Part shown: piece after piece, positions 12,234 to 28,215 of the stretch
Layout of the letters: each line of letters opens with the position of its first letter
Position numbering within the stretch: the first letter of the stretch is position 1
DNA from: Endocalyx cinctus
Taxonomy: Eukaryota > Ascomycota > Sordariomycetes > Amphisphaeriales > Apiosporaceae
DNA length: 64,000 nt
Assembly: GCA_001600455.1 (NCBI GenBank)
Contig: BCKC01000008.1
Location: forward strand, 841,345 to 905,344
Direction: 5' to 3'
Program-made: the position numbers and the translations under genes
Notes under the pieces: generated by a model
What the model was told of the DNA's origin: nothing
The model's database searches: none
Seen by the model: only the letters and a program-made list of their open reading frames with translations

Positions 12234-12916
12234 TTTGTCTGGTTTTACTGAATCTATGGGAAGGTGTATTATAGGTGGATTTTCGTTAACTAGTTTACTG
12301 ACGAGGTGGAAAGCTTGTTGGATTAGTATAGTGTACGCCAATAATCGTTACAAGATCGGCTGAAGTTACCGAGGTTATATATTAAGGGATGGGTATCAAT
12401 CGAACTTCACGTATGCAGAAAAAAAAGGGAGAAATACGAGAATGGTTCAGACACGAAGAGGGGGTTGGATGACAGCTTTTAAAGGTATTATATATACGGT
12501 ACAGTCCATCGGCCTAGTGGTAACGTCTTGATGATGTTATGACTAGTGCTTTCGACGGCAACGCTCTAAGCTCGGCTTTAGAGGTTTATAGACTAAGCAA
12601 GGATATGATGGATCCTGATATTTCATTACCGCACATGAATGCTAATACGTACCAAACAAGTCTTAAACTACCGGAAACGTGTATGCCCAGGCCTATCTTC
12701 GGTTGGAAGGATAGTTAGGTGAGTGTGCGAAGTTCGGGATGAACCTTGAGGCGCTTGTGAAAGTGTGGGGGAAAGGGAGAGAGGGAGAGAGAGAAAGGAA
12801 AATATTACTTCTTAAGGTGATGATTGATGATCCTGAAGTAAAAAAGGAAAAGGATAAGAGAAGAAAAAGAAATAAAAACCTAGAATAGTTTAGTGTTTAC
12901 GGAAATAATTGTTGAA

Positions 12917-12943
12917 TTATTTTATTTTATTTTATTTTATTTT
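12917..12943. repeat. (TTTTA)n microsatellite
   Basis: About five copies of a TTTTA unit in the malate synthase upstream region. A second, imperfect tract of the same type is at about 59233-59262. A (TTGTC)n tract lies at about 13440-13460. Confidence 0.8.
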
Positions 12944-13248
12944 CTTTACTACTGTACGAAGTTGATATTGTAATCCAGGGCTACGGGTTTTATTTTCACA
13001 TGTCATGAAGCTTTGTATCTATAGAGCGCTGAAGGTGAATTACGTCGTGTATGTAGGTACCTAAGTAAGAACCCCTACTACGTACACATTTAAGTATATA
13101 GGAGATACTTAGGTATCCACTACCTCACTGTATCTATCCATAACTTAGGTAGGTAAGGTAGGTCGATACTTAGCTTACCTCATAATAGTAGCATCCTTGT
13201 ATCCACCAAGATAATTTACTGTATTTAAACAATCAATCCTCCTTGGAA

Positions 13249-13299
13249 CCAATCACATCTTCGGAACTTTCATGCGGGGTTACCGTCCGCATGTCCGGA
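13249..13299 (-). promoter_or_regulatory. Candidate CCAAT + CreA + FacB module for malate synthase
   Basis: Three motifs lie within 51 bases: CCAAT at 13249-13253, GCGGGG at 13274-13279 (fits the CreA consensus SYGGRG), and TCCGCATGTCCGGA at 13286-13299 (fits the FacB consensus TCS-N8-10-SGA). FacB activates and CreA represses acetate-use genes, including malate synthase, in Aspergillus. The cluster is 1.02-1.07 kb upstream of the malate synthase ATG, so a long 5' UTR or UTR intron would be needed. Binding is inferred from motif match only. Confidence 0.4.
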
Positions 13300-14612
13300 A
13301 CCTGCCCTTTTTTTATTTTGACAAGAGATGACGGAATACTGTAGTATACATAGGCTTCTTCTACCATTATAAGCTAGTACAGTACTGTACCTAGGTATAT
13401 CTTAACTTGTTTTATATGTAGATTAGCTATTTTCTTATTCTTGTCTTGTCTTGTCTTTTCTTTTCTTGTGCTCGCTGCTTTTCCCCTACAATTCCAGTTA
13501 CGGAATATAAACAAAATAAAATAGATAACATTGCGATATCGCAGCTGTATTGTCCAACCTAGAACTTCTATACCTTGAAAAAACGGCGGAGCTTAAGCTC
13601 TTGGTATATTTTATATAGGAAAACATGTAAACGAAGCACCGAAATAACGGCGTCTGAAAATAAATACAAGTGAATGAAAACTTCCGAAGCACCGAGTAAA
13701 CTCCAAGGGACCCAGAGCTGTATGCCGAGGTCGGATGTAACCTTTAGCTTCAGCTCTAAGCAAGCATCACCCTTTCACTATCTACCTCTAACTTAACCGA
13801 GAATTTCCGGCTTCCTCCGCACTCCGATATATTTCTCTCTTGGGATTCTTTTGGACTTCTAACCCATCAGCCTAGGAGAACGGCTTAAGAAGTTGGTAAT
13901 TCTAAATGAGTATCAATAAAGGTGACAAAGTCTTTTTTTTTTTTTTCAGCTACGGCAACTTTTATTTTACAGAGACTTCATCCACCCGTAATCTGATTCC
14001 ATCCTCCTTGCGCAATATCCGTCCTCCTTCTATATTTCCTAAGTCCACATTAAGGGTGAGTCAGTCAAGGCAATTGGGTCGACACACGTTTCGATGCCTC
14101 CGCTATCGAAAAGTGCGTTGGTAGATCAAATCCCAGTTGTCCTAGGTTCAATCCAGTAGCCTCGAAGAAAGGTTACCCAACAACAACCCATGTAGAAGTA
14201 ATTACATGTAAAAGAACCCAATTACCTGCTCCCTACCATCTAGCTGTATTTGCTGTAGTGTCGTCGCCATCCTATTATTCCAGCATCTTCGCCTTCAGAA
14301 TTCGGTTCCGTAAGCCGTTTCGAACCAAATTTGTGAAGATACAAATCGGAAAAGAAAAAAAGAATTAAGGGGGGAGAAAAAAAAAGAAAGAAAGGCCCTT
14401 CACCGGAGACCCCCAAGTCTAGAAGGGAGAGCAGAACAGAAAAAGCTCTTCCTCGTACATTACCGCCACCAGGTCTGCTAGCAGCATCCGGTCAAGTATT
14501 CCACATATTATAAGCTCCCTATCAGCTTCTTGCGCAGTAGATCGACAGGAAAGGAACTAGAGAAGAGGGCAAAAGAAGAAGAAGAAAATCCCTCCGACAT
14601 ATGAGTTTTTCT

Positions 14613-17600
14613 TCAAGATGAGTTTAATGTTTTAATTATCATCTTAATTTTGTGCTTATCAATGACAAGCAAGTTTCGTACGCGGAACACCGAGTCCATC
14701 GTGTCCACAACCTTGTTGAAGCTACTGGCCGCGCCGCGTTCCTGCGTAAAGCGAGCGATACAGAGCGGAGAGCGCTTGCGGTGCTCGATGACCGTCATGA
14801 TTTCGGCCGCGAAGGATACTTCCTTTAGGTTGAGATCTAATGAGAATAACAACGATATTAGTCGTCTACAAAGTATCGGCGCAGTCAAGTAAAATTCAGG
14901 CGCCGTGACTTACAGTTTTTCTTGCCGATTCGCGCAAAGACAAGATTGCGTTCTTTGTCTACCTGCACGTCTCGCATACCATATCGACGCCACTCCTTCA
15001 GAAGGTTTGCAATCTCCTGGCGAGCGCGTCTTCGGGGCAGCGAGAAGCAAAGATACTTGGTAGCTGGCTTAACCCGGAAGAATCGAGCGAGCCAGCTCTG
15101 TTGTGGTTCGATATTGCGGTTGGCCGTCGCTTCATTTCGCTGGTTATTGCGAGGTAGAGGCGCTAGGCGGTACGACTTTCGGGTAGGCTCGACGCCGTTG
15201 GGTAGATCGTCCACGTCCGAGTCTGTTGAATGATGTTAGCGCTCCATTATGGACGATGAAAGAAATCTAATCAAAATAAACAAACCTCCTATCGAGAACT
15301 GTAGCTGGGTCTGACTTTTATCGTTGCGCCAGAAAGCAAAACTGAAGCTCTTCTTCTTCGCCGGTGCGGTAGGTGGTCCGGAAGACGAATTGGTATCAGT
15401 GTAGGTAAGCTGGTCGGTATGACTTGAACTAGAACCACCCTTTGGGTCCATCATCGCATCCTTATCCTTCGAGGAGCGCTTGAACCAAGATGCTTTCTTC
15501 TTAATAGGTGCAGATACGTCTTCCGAGGATTTAGAACGATCCGCCGGGAATGACGGCTTTTTCTCGTCATTGATATACTGTTCACGAATGCTCAGATCTT
15601 GACGAGCTTGTGGCGCGGCCAACATATCCGCCGAGGACTTGTCCCGAGGAGGAATAGGAGGCCGCACCTTATGAGGAGCATCCTTAGTGGATGGCGACGT
15701 GACTACGCGTATTGTGTTCTCCTGATGAGCGAGGTAATCTAGCCCCACCCGCCCCCCTAATTGCGGGATCCTAGATTTGGCTGATTCGGTAGGGGCAGAT
15801 ACGATCCGAGCCTTGCTCGCACCTCTCCCTCGGGCATCTTCCCCAAAGCCCTCGTTAATTACCGGCAGCGGTATCGCGTCCTTACCCCACTGGGTACTAT
15901 ATTGCGAGTAGATAGGAGCTGAAACGGTTCTACTAGGGTCTACATCCTTCCCTTCCATTGCTTTCTTCTGTTGAGTTAGTTCGTTAAGATGAGATATCAT
16001 TTGATCAAGATGCGTCGGGTCAATATCACTAGATCCAGTTCTGTATCTCTCGGCTTTCTCCCTCGCCATTGCGATCTCGTGCAAGATCGACTCCGACGTT
16101 GGCGGTGTTTTCGGCAGCGGACGTGTATCCCACTGCCGCAGGTCAAGCTTGAAATCTGTAGTATTTCTGGTGACCGGAGTCGGGCTCGTGATAGAGAGCG
16201 ACATAGACTTTGAATCCTCTGCAACGGGGGGCATGAATGAGCTCTCATTTAAGTAAGACTCTGGACTTAGAGATGATCTGTTGAAAGCGTCATCACAGTC
16301 TCTGGCTATACTATGGCTAAAATTTCGAAGTTCCTCGTGGAAGAGCACGGCGTTTTCATTTCTGGTTTTAGGCCTAGATTTAGAGACGTTCGCCATGGTC
16401 TGGACTCCGCCACGAGTCCTTCCGCCAACGTTTCGAGGAGGTCTGCTCATTCTTACCGAGCTCGCAGGCGACATGTAATCTCTATCATAGGTGGTCACAT
16501 CACCTGCAATGCTTGCCGGGGCGGGTGCATAGCAGTCGTCCTCCTGCTGCGTGGTTGTCGATCTTCTCTGAACGTGAGAAAAGTCGACACCTCTTTTGGG
16601 TCGGGACGCCAATCGCATATAAGAACTGCTGTCATTGCTGATGGAGCTTGAAGGAAGTCGACTGGAGTTCTGAGCGGGGGAAATGCCGGTCAGGCGGCGG
16701 CGTTTGGAACCTCCATGACGCGAATAAGTGGTAGAACTACTCTTCACGGACCCGACCCTCATATTCCGTCTTGCCGAGGCTCGCGTGGAGCTTCTTCGCA
16801 TGGTACCGTTTCGATGCACAACTATCCTCGCGTGGCTAGCTACCCCGTCTCCCATCACCCGCGATGATTTGTACGGGTCATAACTATGATTTGTACCCCC
16901 GCCGTCTGTCATGTTATCAGGGGAATCAGCACTTTGCTCGGTTGGAACGTGAGAGATGACTGTAAACCGAGATGGAGCTCTTCCAAGCTCTCCTGGGAAG
17001 TCGACAGTTGTAAACTTCTTCTTCCAATGTGCTGGTCGAAGATGATGAAAGTCGCTTGTCGAATGTCCAAGGCCGGGTTCATAGTTCTCAAGCTGTTTTT
17101 CTGTATAATTTACAAGAAGCCAGTAGAATAGTTTCTGATCGTTCGGCCTGGGTAAGTTGGTAAGTTAGTCTCTCGATCTCAACCAAAAAAATACTGTCAA
17201 AATTACCAGAGGGGTCTAGACCTACTCTGGGCTCATCAATTGCATTGCTAGATACTTCTCGGAAAACGTGTGCCAGAGGGACTTTAGCTGTCTCAGAATC
17301 TGCATATCGAGGTCTTCTGGTTGGACTGGTTTGCACTGCGGCCATTTTCGATCCTCAAGCCACTTGCCGCCATCATTGAGATCATCTAGATCGTCGTACT
17401 TTCGTAGAAGAGGGTGTCGCCAGATTTTTCTAGTAGATATGCGCTTATGTGGATCAACTGTTAACATGGAAGCTATGAGGTGCCTCGCTTCACTGCTGAC
17501 GTGATCGGGTATCTCGAAGCGACCTATATGAGCTTTCTGGAGAACGCGTTGCAAATTTCCATCCTCGTCGTCAAACGGGAGCCTCCCCACCAAGCAAGCA

Positions 17601-18645
17601 TATAATAGAACACCGAGGCTCCAAATGTCAACTTTGTCGATGTAATATCGACCGTGATTGACTAATTCGGGTGCTGCGTAATGAGGGCTTCCACAAGATG
17701 TTCGCAGGAAATGGTTTGGGCTCTGCTGTATCGCTGCCATACCGAAATCGGCAATCTTAACAACACCATCTTCCCTCAAGAGAATGTTTTCAGGTTTGAG
17801 GTCGCGATGGCAAATGTTGAAAGAGTGGACGTACTCGAGGGCGCTGAGAAGTTGGCGGAAAAAGAACATCATCTCGACTTCGGGAATTACGCCATTTTGG
17901 TTAATGTAGGTAAATAAATCGCCCGAATTCATATACTCCAGAATGATATATCTAGAAATAAAACCGAGAGTTAGTTTAAAAACCAAGTGCTTTGGTAGGA
18001 TTAGACTTACATTTCCGCGCGGTTCTCCCAAATATCGTAGAATTTCACGATATTCGGATGATCAATGAGTTTTAGGATTGCAACCTCCCGTTCAACAGAC
18101 AGGGGGACTCGTCTCTCAGTCGTGAATTCTTCCTTGGTTCTATCCCACCGATCTACTTCAGCAAGACTTCCGGACTGGGTGAGGGGGGTCTTGTTTTTGG
18201 CCAAGATCTTGACGGCGGCTAGTTGTTGGGTAGTATGGTGCCGAGCTAGGCGAACTCGACCTGCCGAGCCCTTCCCTAGGGTTTTTCCAAGTTGCCAGGG
18301 TCCAATGTGTGTTTTTCGTTTGCCGCTCGATGCACCGCTAGAAGTCGAAATCTGAGAGTTGCGCTTCTCATTTTCACGTCCCTCCTGAGAAATGGCAGAT
18401 AGGCGATGATGAGAATTAGTAGCTGAATCAGGTTTGCTTGGTACATCAGTAGCAGGGCGAGGTCTCGATGTGTTGGAAGTTCTAGAATAATTACTAGCCG
18501 GGTTAGCACGCAAAGGGTTGGGTTCCGGCTCGGGAATTTGATGACGGCGCTTTGTAGATTCCTGAGATCTCGAAGAGGTATTGATTATTCTTTCAGTCGC
18601 TTCTCCAAGGGGAGCTCGGCGGTGAAGAGGGTTGGAAGATGCCAT
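14613..18645 (-). CDS. Gin4/Hsl1/Nim1(Cdr2)-type serine/threonine kinase
   Basis: Five exons: 18645-18011, 17951-17226, 17147-15286, 15222-14914, 14836-14613. All phases match; 1251 residues. Start chosen at the first ATG (MASSNPLHRR). Order: disordered Ser/Arg-rich N-terminus; kinase domain from GPWQLGKTLGKGSAGRV (glycine loop about 124-129), Lys146 in AAVKIL, HRD at 260-262, DFG at 280-282, and activation segment SCGSPHYAAPE; then the associated helical region through LFYWLLVNYTEKQLENYEPGL. A roughly 600-residue disordered tail follows. The end (SWLARFFRVKPATKYLCF ... GMRDVQVDKERNLVFARIGKK ... RNLLVIDK) resembles the membrane-binding KA1-like module of this family. These kinases work at the bud neck or septum, in septin organisation and Wee1 control of mitotic entry. 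Which yeast paralogue it corresponds to is uncertain; filamentous ascomycetes usually have one. Confidence 0.9.
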
Positions 18646-19522
18646 ATTAGCCAAATCTGAGGCCAAAGTAGGAAGGCCCTAAGATTCAAAGCATAGCCTC
18701 TTCTTTTTTTTTCTTCTTTCTTTTTTTACTATATATATTTGACCAATTCCAACAGATTTTAGAATGCAAGTGATCTGGGAAATGGGGAAGAATGGGTGAA
18801 TGAGCTAAGGAAGTTACTGGAGTAGGTAAGAATAATTTAGGTGGTGTAGTGGTGGGAAAAATAATTGAATTGGGGAGGAAATGGTGGTGTCTAAGTCTAG
18901 ATTTCCCAATCCCTAGACAGACAACTAACGCGAGGTAATGTCAATGGAAGGTACTGCGATGGAATATTGCATTAGCTTATATAAGTACACACACTTTTAA
19001 AGACAGAAATGTATGCTGTCCAGGAAGTACCTAGGTAGTGGCTTAATGCAAGCAGGAGGATGATAATTATGTCGAGAATAAGTACCTTTTTTTTTTTTTT
19101 TTTTTTTTCTCTCTCCAATGATTTTATTTTACTGGCAAATATATTTATTCAGTATGGTCATTAAATCCGAAGTAAGGAGCGCCGAAACTGAATGGTAGTG
19201 AGGTGAAATTTTTTTTGGATTAGGGATGCAATATTTACAATATGCCAGACCTATTTACTTACTTTAGGTAGTCACCGGGAGACCACATACCTAAAAGCAA
19301 GTACTAAGTTAAAATATTCAAAAAGAACCGTCTATAAATAACCAACTGTCCAGAAATAACCATAATTACACAAATGCAACTTGTGGCCATGTCCAATTGT
19401 GAACATAACCAATTTTTGCCCATGTTTCAATCATATCATGGCCGTTTTAAGGCGAGGATCTGTCTCCTGGTCTCGTCGAGCGACGTAGGCGTGGTGTGAT
19501 TCTTTGCCGGATCATTCTTGCC
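18646..19522. other. Kinase promoter spacer
   Basis: About 880 bases upstream of the kinase and downstream of the F-box gene. It has a CT-rich stretch just upstream of the kinase start (18697-18726), a T run of about 22 at 19087-19108, and TACCTAGGTAG near 19028. No gene seen. Confidence 0.55.
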
Positions 19523-20896
19523 TCACGCCCACACAATCTTCGACTCATCGTTAAAATCCCACCACCCTCTCCCTTGTTTATTGCATATTCGTGACCTCTC
19601 CCACCAAGAGGATAACCAGCTCTCGTTGACCTCCCCAACCGGATCATCAGGTACGGATCGGCCGAATGGACCGACTACCGGTGGTTGCCACCTATTCCGG
19701 AAAATAACTAACATATCAAGCCGCACCCGGTCCCACATCACGTATCCCCATTTTCGCAACTTCGCTTGCTCCCTCTGATATACAGATCGCGTTAAGGGCT
19801 CAGACTCGTGAGCCCATTTCCATATGCTAAACGGTCCATCATCGGAATCAGAGTCTCCAAAATAAGGGCGCTTAACCTTGAGAGCATAATCTTGTAAGTT
19901 TTCGCAATTAGAAACTGAAACCTCCGTATAACCACACGCTTCGTAGTTCAAGTCTTTTAAAGCTCGGTACACATGACGGGATCGGGTTTCTGGAAATTGT
20001 CCATCGTTAAAAAGTTCATGCAGCCGAGTATAAGTCTTTGCCTTTGCTATATTTTCTAAAGCAATTAATCCTTTAAAATAAATCGACTGTAGTTGAGGAT
20101 CACCGAACCACCGGGCAGGTTCAGTTTCAAAATTTCCCCAGCATACATCATGTGCTGCAATCTCATTAAAATCTATCATCCAATATTAGCTTTGCTCCAA
20201 TATATAAATTCCGCTTGTTTCAGTGCTCTTACTTGAAGAAACTTGGAAAAAGAGAAATTCCTGCATACAGGCAATTTGCTCGACTTCCCAATGGGCAAAG
20301 TTAAGAAGGAAGTCATTCACGCACCGGCCTAGCTCTGCGTCGGACATGGAAGTTTGGCGAAAGACGTTGAAAAATATCTCGAGGATATATAACGTACGCA
20401 TAACCCGATGTCTTTCGGATGCGGAGGGCTCTGGAAACTGGGGCCGGGGTTGGGAAGTGTGACCATCTTTCGTCGTCGCGATAAGTTCTTGTAATCGCGC
20501 TTCAGTATAATCCTCGGCCAATCTGGAGACAGTCGAATGTAATCTCGAGAGATCGGCAGCTTCATCGAGCGTCAAACGGACATTAAATTCCACGTTTCTT
20601 TCTTAGAAACAGGTTTTATAAAATCCATGTGCCGACGACCGCGTTAGCTTGGTCAACCTTGAAGCCAGCAGCGCGGCCATCGCTTCGGGGTGCACATTGC
20701 ACGAATCCAATTCATTGAATAACACTCGCGTGGCAATGACCGATGAACTCTTAGTAAACGAATTCAAAAATACACGGCAGCTAATAATCGCGCAACGCAA
20801 TTCAGTGAGGTCGCCTAATTTTGTAAGAATGGCGCAGATCAGCTCGGGTGGCAATCGTTCGAGGGGCGTGATCTGAGCTACCGGCTCGGCCTCCAT
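19523..20896 (-). pseudogene. F-box protein gene interrupted by one in-frame TAA
   Basis: The reading frame begins at ATG 20896 with an F-box-like segment, ITPLERLPPELICAILTKLGDLTELRCA, meant to bind Skp1 in an SCF ubiquitin ligase. Codon 98 (20605-20603) is TAA. The same frame then stays open and family-like (ERNVEFNVRLTLDEAADLS). It runs to a 60-base intron at 20232-20173 (donor GTAAGA, branch GCTAATA, acceptor TAG), then to a stop at 19523-19525. Exons 20896-20233 and 20172-19523 would encode about 437 residues. Typical relatives of this F-box type read through the stop position without a break. No intron can remove the TAA: the GT to AG around it is far too short. So this is a recent nonsense allele, a sequencing error, or a truncated 97-residue F-box protein. 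A C-to-T change in CAA would produce it. Confidence 0.7.
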
Positions 20897-21675
20897 GTCT
20901 TATCTTTATTCACACCTTCAACTCCTATGTAAAATCACTTACACAACCCGAGTTTGATCAACTATACGGCCAGGAAAGCCTCGAACATGATCACAAATCT
21001 TGAGATATTATAGTTAGATGCCACTAGGTTAAAAAATGGCTACTTAGTACATAGCATTCTACTTGAGTACTCTACAAAAAGAGGGATAAAATTCTTGGTA
21101 ATATTCAGTATCATTATACATGAAGACCTTTTTGAGATATGAAATAACTAGTCAATAAACGACAGGACCGGTGATATATCAGGTGGAATAAATATTGTGT
21201 GGTTGGTCTACGGGATGCAGAGGAAAGGAATGTATGTCGTTGTACTTGGTAGTGGATGGATGACTTAATCAAATTATTTGCCACTATCCGTTAAACGTTC
21301 ATATTATATAACACTATAGCCAGTATATGCATTAATAAGGAGTTGTTTAATTAACTCCTAGCTGACTGCCTGACTAGACTGCTAAATTACTTGATGCCCC
21401 ACCACAACGCGTCTGCCTTCTTTGTACTCTGTATACCGCGTTCTAGTTAACCTAAGGGAACGGGTTTAGTAGATACGATAAGACATTTACTCCATACCTT
21501 TAATATTCTCAAAAGAAAGCGACAATATCTATCATGTATACGTAATTGATAATTACTACATATTTTACATTGAAAATAAACTAATAAACCCGAGCTGAAA
21601 ATAAATTTTCGACCTCAACTTTTACACTTCGCTTTCACCTGACCTCGTCGATGAATATATGATTTCATACCCACC
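20897..21675. promoter_or_regulatory. Divergent promoter region, F-box gene and SMC5
   Basis: About 780 bases between two start codons pointing apart. AT-rich, with TTATATAACACTATAG near 21304. SMC5 starts in a good fungal context, CCACCATGC. No gene in it. Confidence 0.55.
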
Positions 21676-25379
<3,704 letters not shown>

Positions 25380-26296
25380 CGGGCAGGCACGCCCCATACC
25401 GCGCTATTAGATCGAGCATGCTTTTTACTTAGTTAATGTATTATATATCATTTTGCTTGCGACCTCGGGGAACGGGGAAAATATCTATTAGGAAGGATTT
25501 CACACTCGCTGTTTTAACTAGCGAGGTACATTCCGGGCGTTAGTATACTTTCTTTACAGCTTAAAAAAAAGGGAGAGATGGATAGGGAAGGGGAAAAGTT
25601 CCGGCATACATATATACATATCCATGGATGTGGAGTATACTGGCTCGTATGGTAGAACGAGAGAGTTTTACGCGGTTCGGGGATAATGACCTTCTCATTG
25701 ATTTTATATGCATGATACCTTTATACATAGATTAGATTCCTCGTCTTTTATCCTAATAGATAATAGAGGCTTTCATTCATGTCCTTACGGATTCGTTTGC
25801 CCACAGAATAGCGGTGCATATATTAATTCGTCTGCTCTACTTCATGCCATCTATCTGCGTATCTATTTGTGAAATGGCTATGCTTGACTAGTTATATCCT
25901 TCTTTTACGATAATCCCAAGGACGTTTTCTTTTCGGCTCATTCTTCTTCCCTTGAGCTATCAGAGAGGGATTTATGGGATACAGAGTATGCCTCCCAACC
26001 CAGGCTATCCGTCCTCTTTCGAATAAATCAAGATAGTACTGGTTAGGAGGATCTGGGTATCGATGGTTTCTTTCTATAGTTATTTATTATATTATTGTAT
26101 GTGTATGTAAGTTTTCCGTACGTCTATCTATACACATTGGCGCCTTTCTTTTTTCTTTGTTATATAGTATCATATAATTACAGAAAGTGTATACCATTAC
26201 CTTCCGTTACGCGCATTTCCTCCAATATTTTTTCTTTTCTTTCATATCACCCCCCTCTCCTCTCATCCATCCCCAACGAATTTTTGGCATCACCAC
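25380..26296. other. Convergent 3' spacer, SMC5 and aldehyde dehydrogenase
   Basis: About 920 bases between two facing stops. Low G+C, between GC-rich coding ends on both sides. Contains T-rich tracts and TATATATACATATCCATGGATGTGG near 25609-25632. No gene seen. Confidence 0.55.
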
Positions 26297-28215
26297 TCAC
26301 CCATTCATCACCACATCCACCAACGCGCTCATCTTCTCCTTCAGCGTAAGCGCGTACCCCAACCCCACCACCCCCTTGACGAACCGCCACCCCCTCATCT
26401 GGTCCGGCACCGGGTACCTAGCGGGCGGCGGGATCGCCGTCCTGACGCCCAGGAACCGGCTCGACCAGCCGACGTCCTCGCACACGCTCTTGGCGTTGCA
26501 AACGCCGCGCAGGCCCTCGTCGCCCGCGAATTTCCCGTAACCCGACCCCGCGACGCCGCCGAACGGCAGCTGCACGGCGTAGAAGACGGCGAAATCGTTG
26601 ACGGCGACGTTGCCGGCGCGGATTCCCCTCACGATCGCGCGCAGCTCGGGGTCGGATTCGCGGCCGTACACGGACGCGCCGAGGCCGAAGTTGGGCGCGT
26701 TCGCGAGGGCTAAGACGTCGGATGCGCGCGACGAAGGGGCGCGCATGAGCGTCATGACGGGGCCGAAGCACTCCTCGCACGCGATCGTCATGTCGGGCGT
26801 CACGTCGACGAGGAGGGTAGGGGCGAAGTAGAAGCCGCTCGGGTGGTCCGGGTGGACGTACCGCTTCCCGCCGGCGAGGAGCTTGGCGCCCTTCGCGACG
26901 GCTTCTTCGACGGCCTTTTCGAGGCGCGCGAACGACGCGTTCGAGACCATCGCGCCGATGTCCTTGTCGAGGCCGAGCCGCAGGTTCTTGACGCGGGGCT
27001 CGAGCATCTTGACCAGCTTGTCGTACACCCGCGGACCGGCGATGACGCGCTCGATGCCGATGCAATTCTGGCCGGAGGCTTGGAAGGTGCCGCGCAGGAG
27101 GATCTCGGTGATTCGCTTGAGGTCGCCTTCGGCCGAATCGAGCACCATGGCGGCGTCTTTGCCGCCTAGTTCGGCGACGACGGGCGTGAGGGTCTTGGCG
27201 GCGCTGGCGGCGACTTCGTGGCATACGGGTCGGCTGCCTATGAAGGTGATGTGACTGATTCCCGGATGGCTCGTCAAGTAGCCTGCCGTTTGAGGCCAGC
27301 ATACCACGCTCTGGATCAGTTGGGGGTCGTGACCGTGGGCGACGAGCGCTCCTCGAGCGATATTGGTATAATATTGAGCGCTCCAGCATGTCTGCTCGCT
27401 CACCTTGACGACGATACCGTTGCCGGCGAAGATGGAGCTGATTATGGGTCCTATCAAGTTGTGGAACGGGTAATTCCAGCTCACGAGAGCGGCAACAACA
27501 CCTAAAGGCTCGTAAACCACGGTAGCTTTCTTGTACGATAAGAGAAGGTTTGTCGGCCTCTTGCTAGGCTTCAATGCCTTCTCGCCGTGCTTGATTGTCC
27601 ATTGCAGCTTCTCGGCCGTGACCATGATCTCGCCGAGTTGGGCGTCGAGCATCGTCTTACCCGAGTCGAGGGAGCTCACTTCGCATATCTTTTCCTGGTT
27701 ATCTAGCACATGCTGCAGCATGGTGCGTAGCACCTTTCTCCTCTCCTCAAACGACGTGAGTGCCCATTTCTCTTGTGCAGCAGCTGACTGGGCAATTGCT
27801 CGATCGAGACCGGCAGGCGTGGAAGGGTTTACGTAACCGAGGAATTCACCAGTAGCGGGGGCATAGCATTGAATCGCGGAGCTATCAGGTGTCTTTATTG
27901 TTGGGTTTTCGAGTATCCGGGTTTCTTCTGGTTTCTTGGGTAGCGGAACGGTATAATGTTTAGGGCCTTCACCGTGTATCAGGTATAGGATAAGCCCACC
28001 AAGGACGGTAGCGACGAGAGGATATGCTAGGAGACCTAAATCCTTGATTCTAGTTACGAAGACTGTTAGAAGGAGGGTATTGGTGACGAAAATAGAAAAT
28101 ATACATATGTGTGTGTATATATAGAGCAATTAATAGTATGGAGGACTTACGGTAGGTCTCGCGCCGCATCAGCAAGCTTCTCAAAATATAGCTGGAAATC
28201 TTTGAGGGTCTCCAT
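26297..28215 (-). CDS. Membrane-anchored aldehyde dehydrogenase (Msc7-like)
   Basis: Exon 1 is 28215-28151 and exon 2 is about 28049-26297, with a 101-base intron. Protein about 605 residues, longer than the usual ~500 of soluble ALDHs. N-terminus: METLKDFQLYFEKLADAARDLP then a transmembrane segment LLAYPLVATVLGGLILYLIHG (about residues 28-48). Catalytic domain: SWNYPFHNLIGP for the NAD site, general base Glu315 in ELGGKDAA, nucleophile Cys351 in ASGQNCIGIE, and EECFGPV. Yeast Msc7 is the closest type I recall: an ER-associated protein with an ALDH domain whose deletion affects meiotic sister-chromatid recombination. The substrate is not readable. The C-terminal tail is also hydrophobic (VKGVVGLGYALTL). 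The 3' half of the gene is strikingly GC-rich compared with its 5' end. Confidence 0.93.

Larger units (their letters stand above)
12234..14612. other. Spacer upstream of malate synthase
   Basis: About 2.4 kb between malate synthase and the 3' end of the kinase gene. It contains a (TTTTA)n tract, a (TTGTC)n tract, many TAGGTA/TACCTA pieces near 13060-13160, and a GC-richer promoter-like island near 13240-13310. No gene is supportable. Fragments resembling tRNA promoter boxes near 12510 and 14140 are too degenerate to call. Confidence 0.55.

Noticed and set aside
12505..12620. CGGCCTAGTGGTAACG, tRNA A-box-like
   Set aside because: No B-box follows within a tRNA or short SINE distance.
14040..14170. 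GGTTCAATCC, a B-box match near 14141
   Set aside because: No A-box at proper spacing and no stem pairing; not enough for a tRNA or SINE call.
26418..27389. Long Arg-rich minus-strand frame inside the aldehyde dehydrogenase gene
   Set aside because: Shadow frame created by high G+C; the ALDH frame holds the catalytic Glu and Cys.
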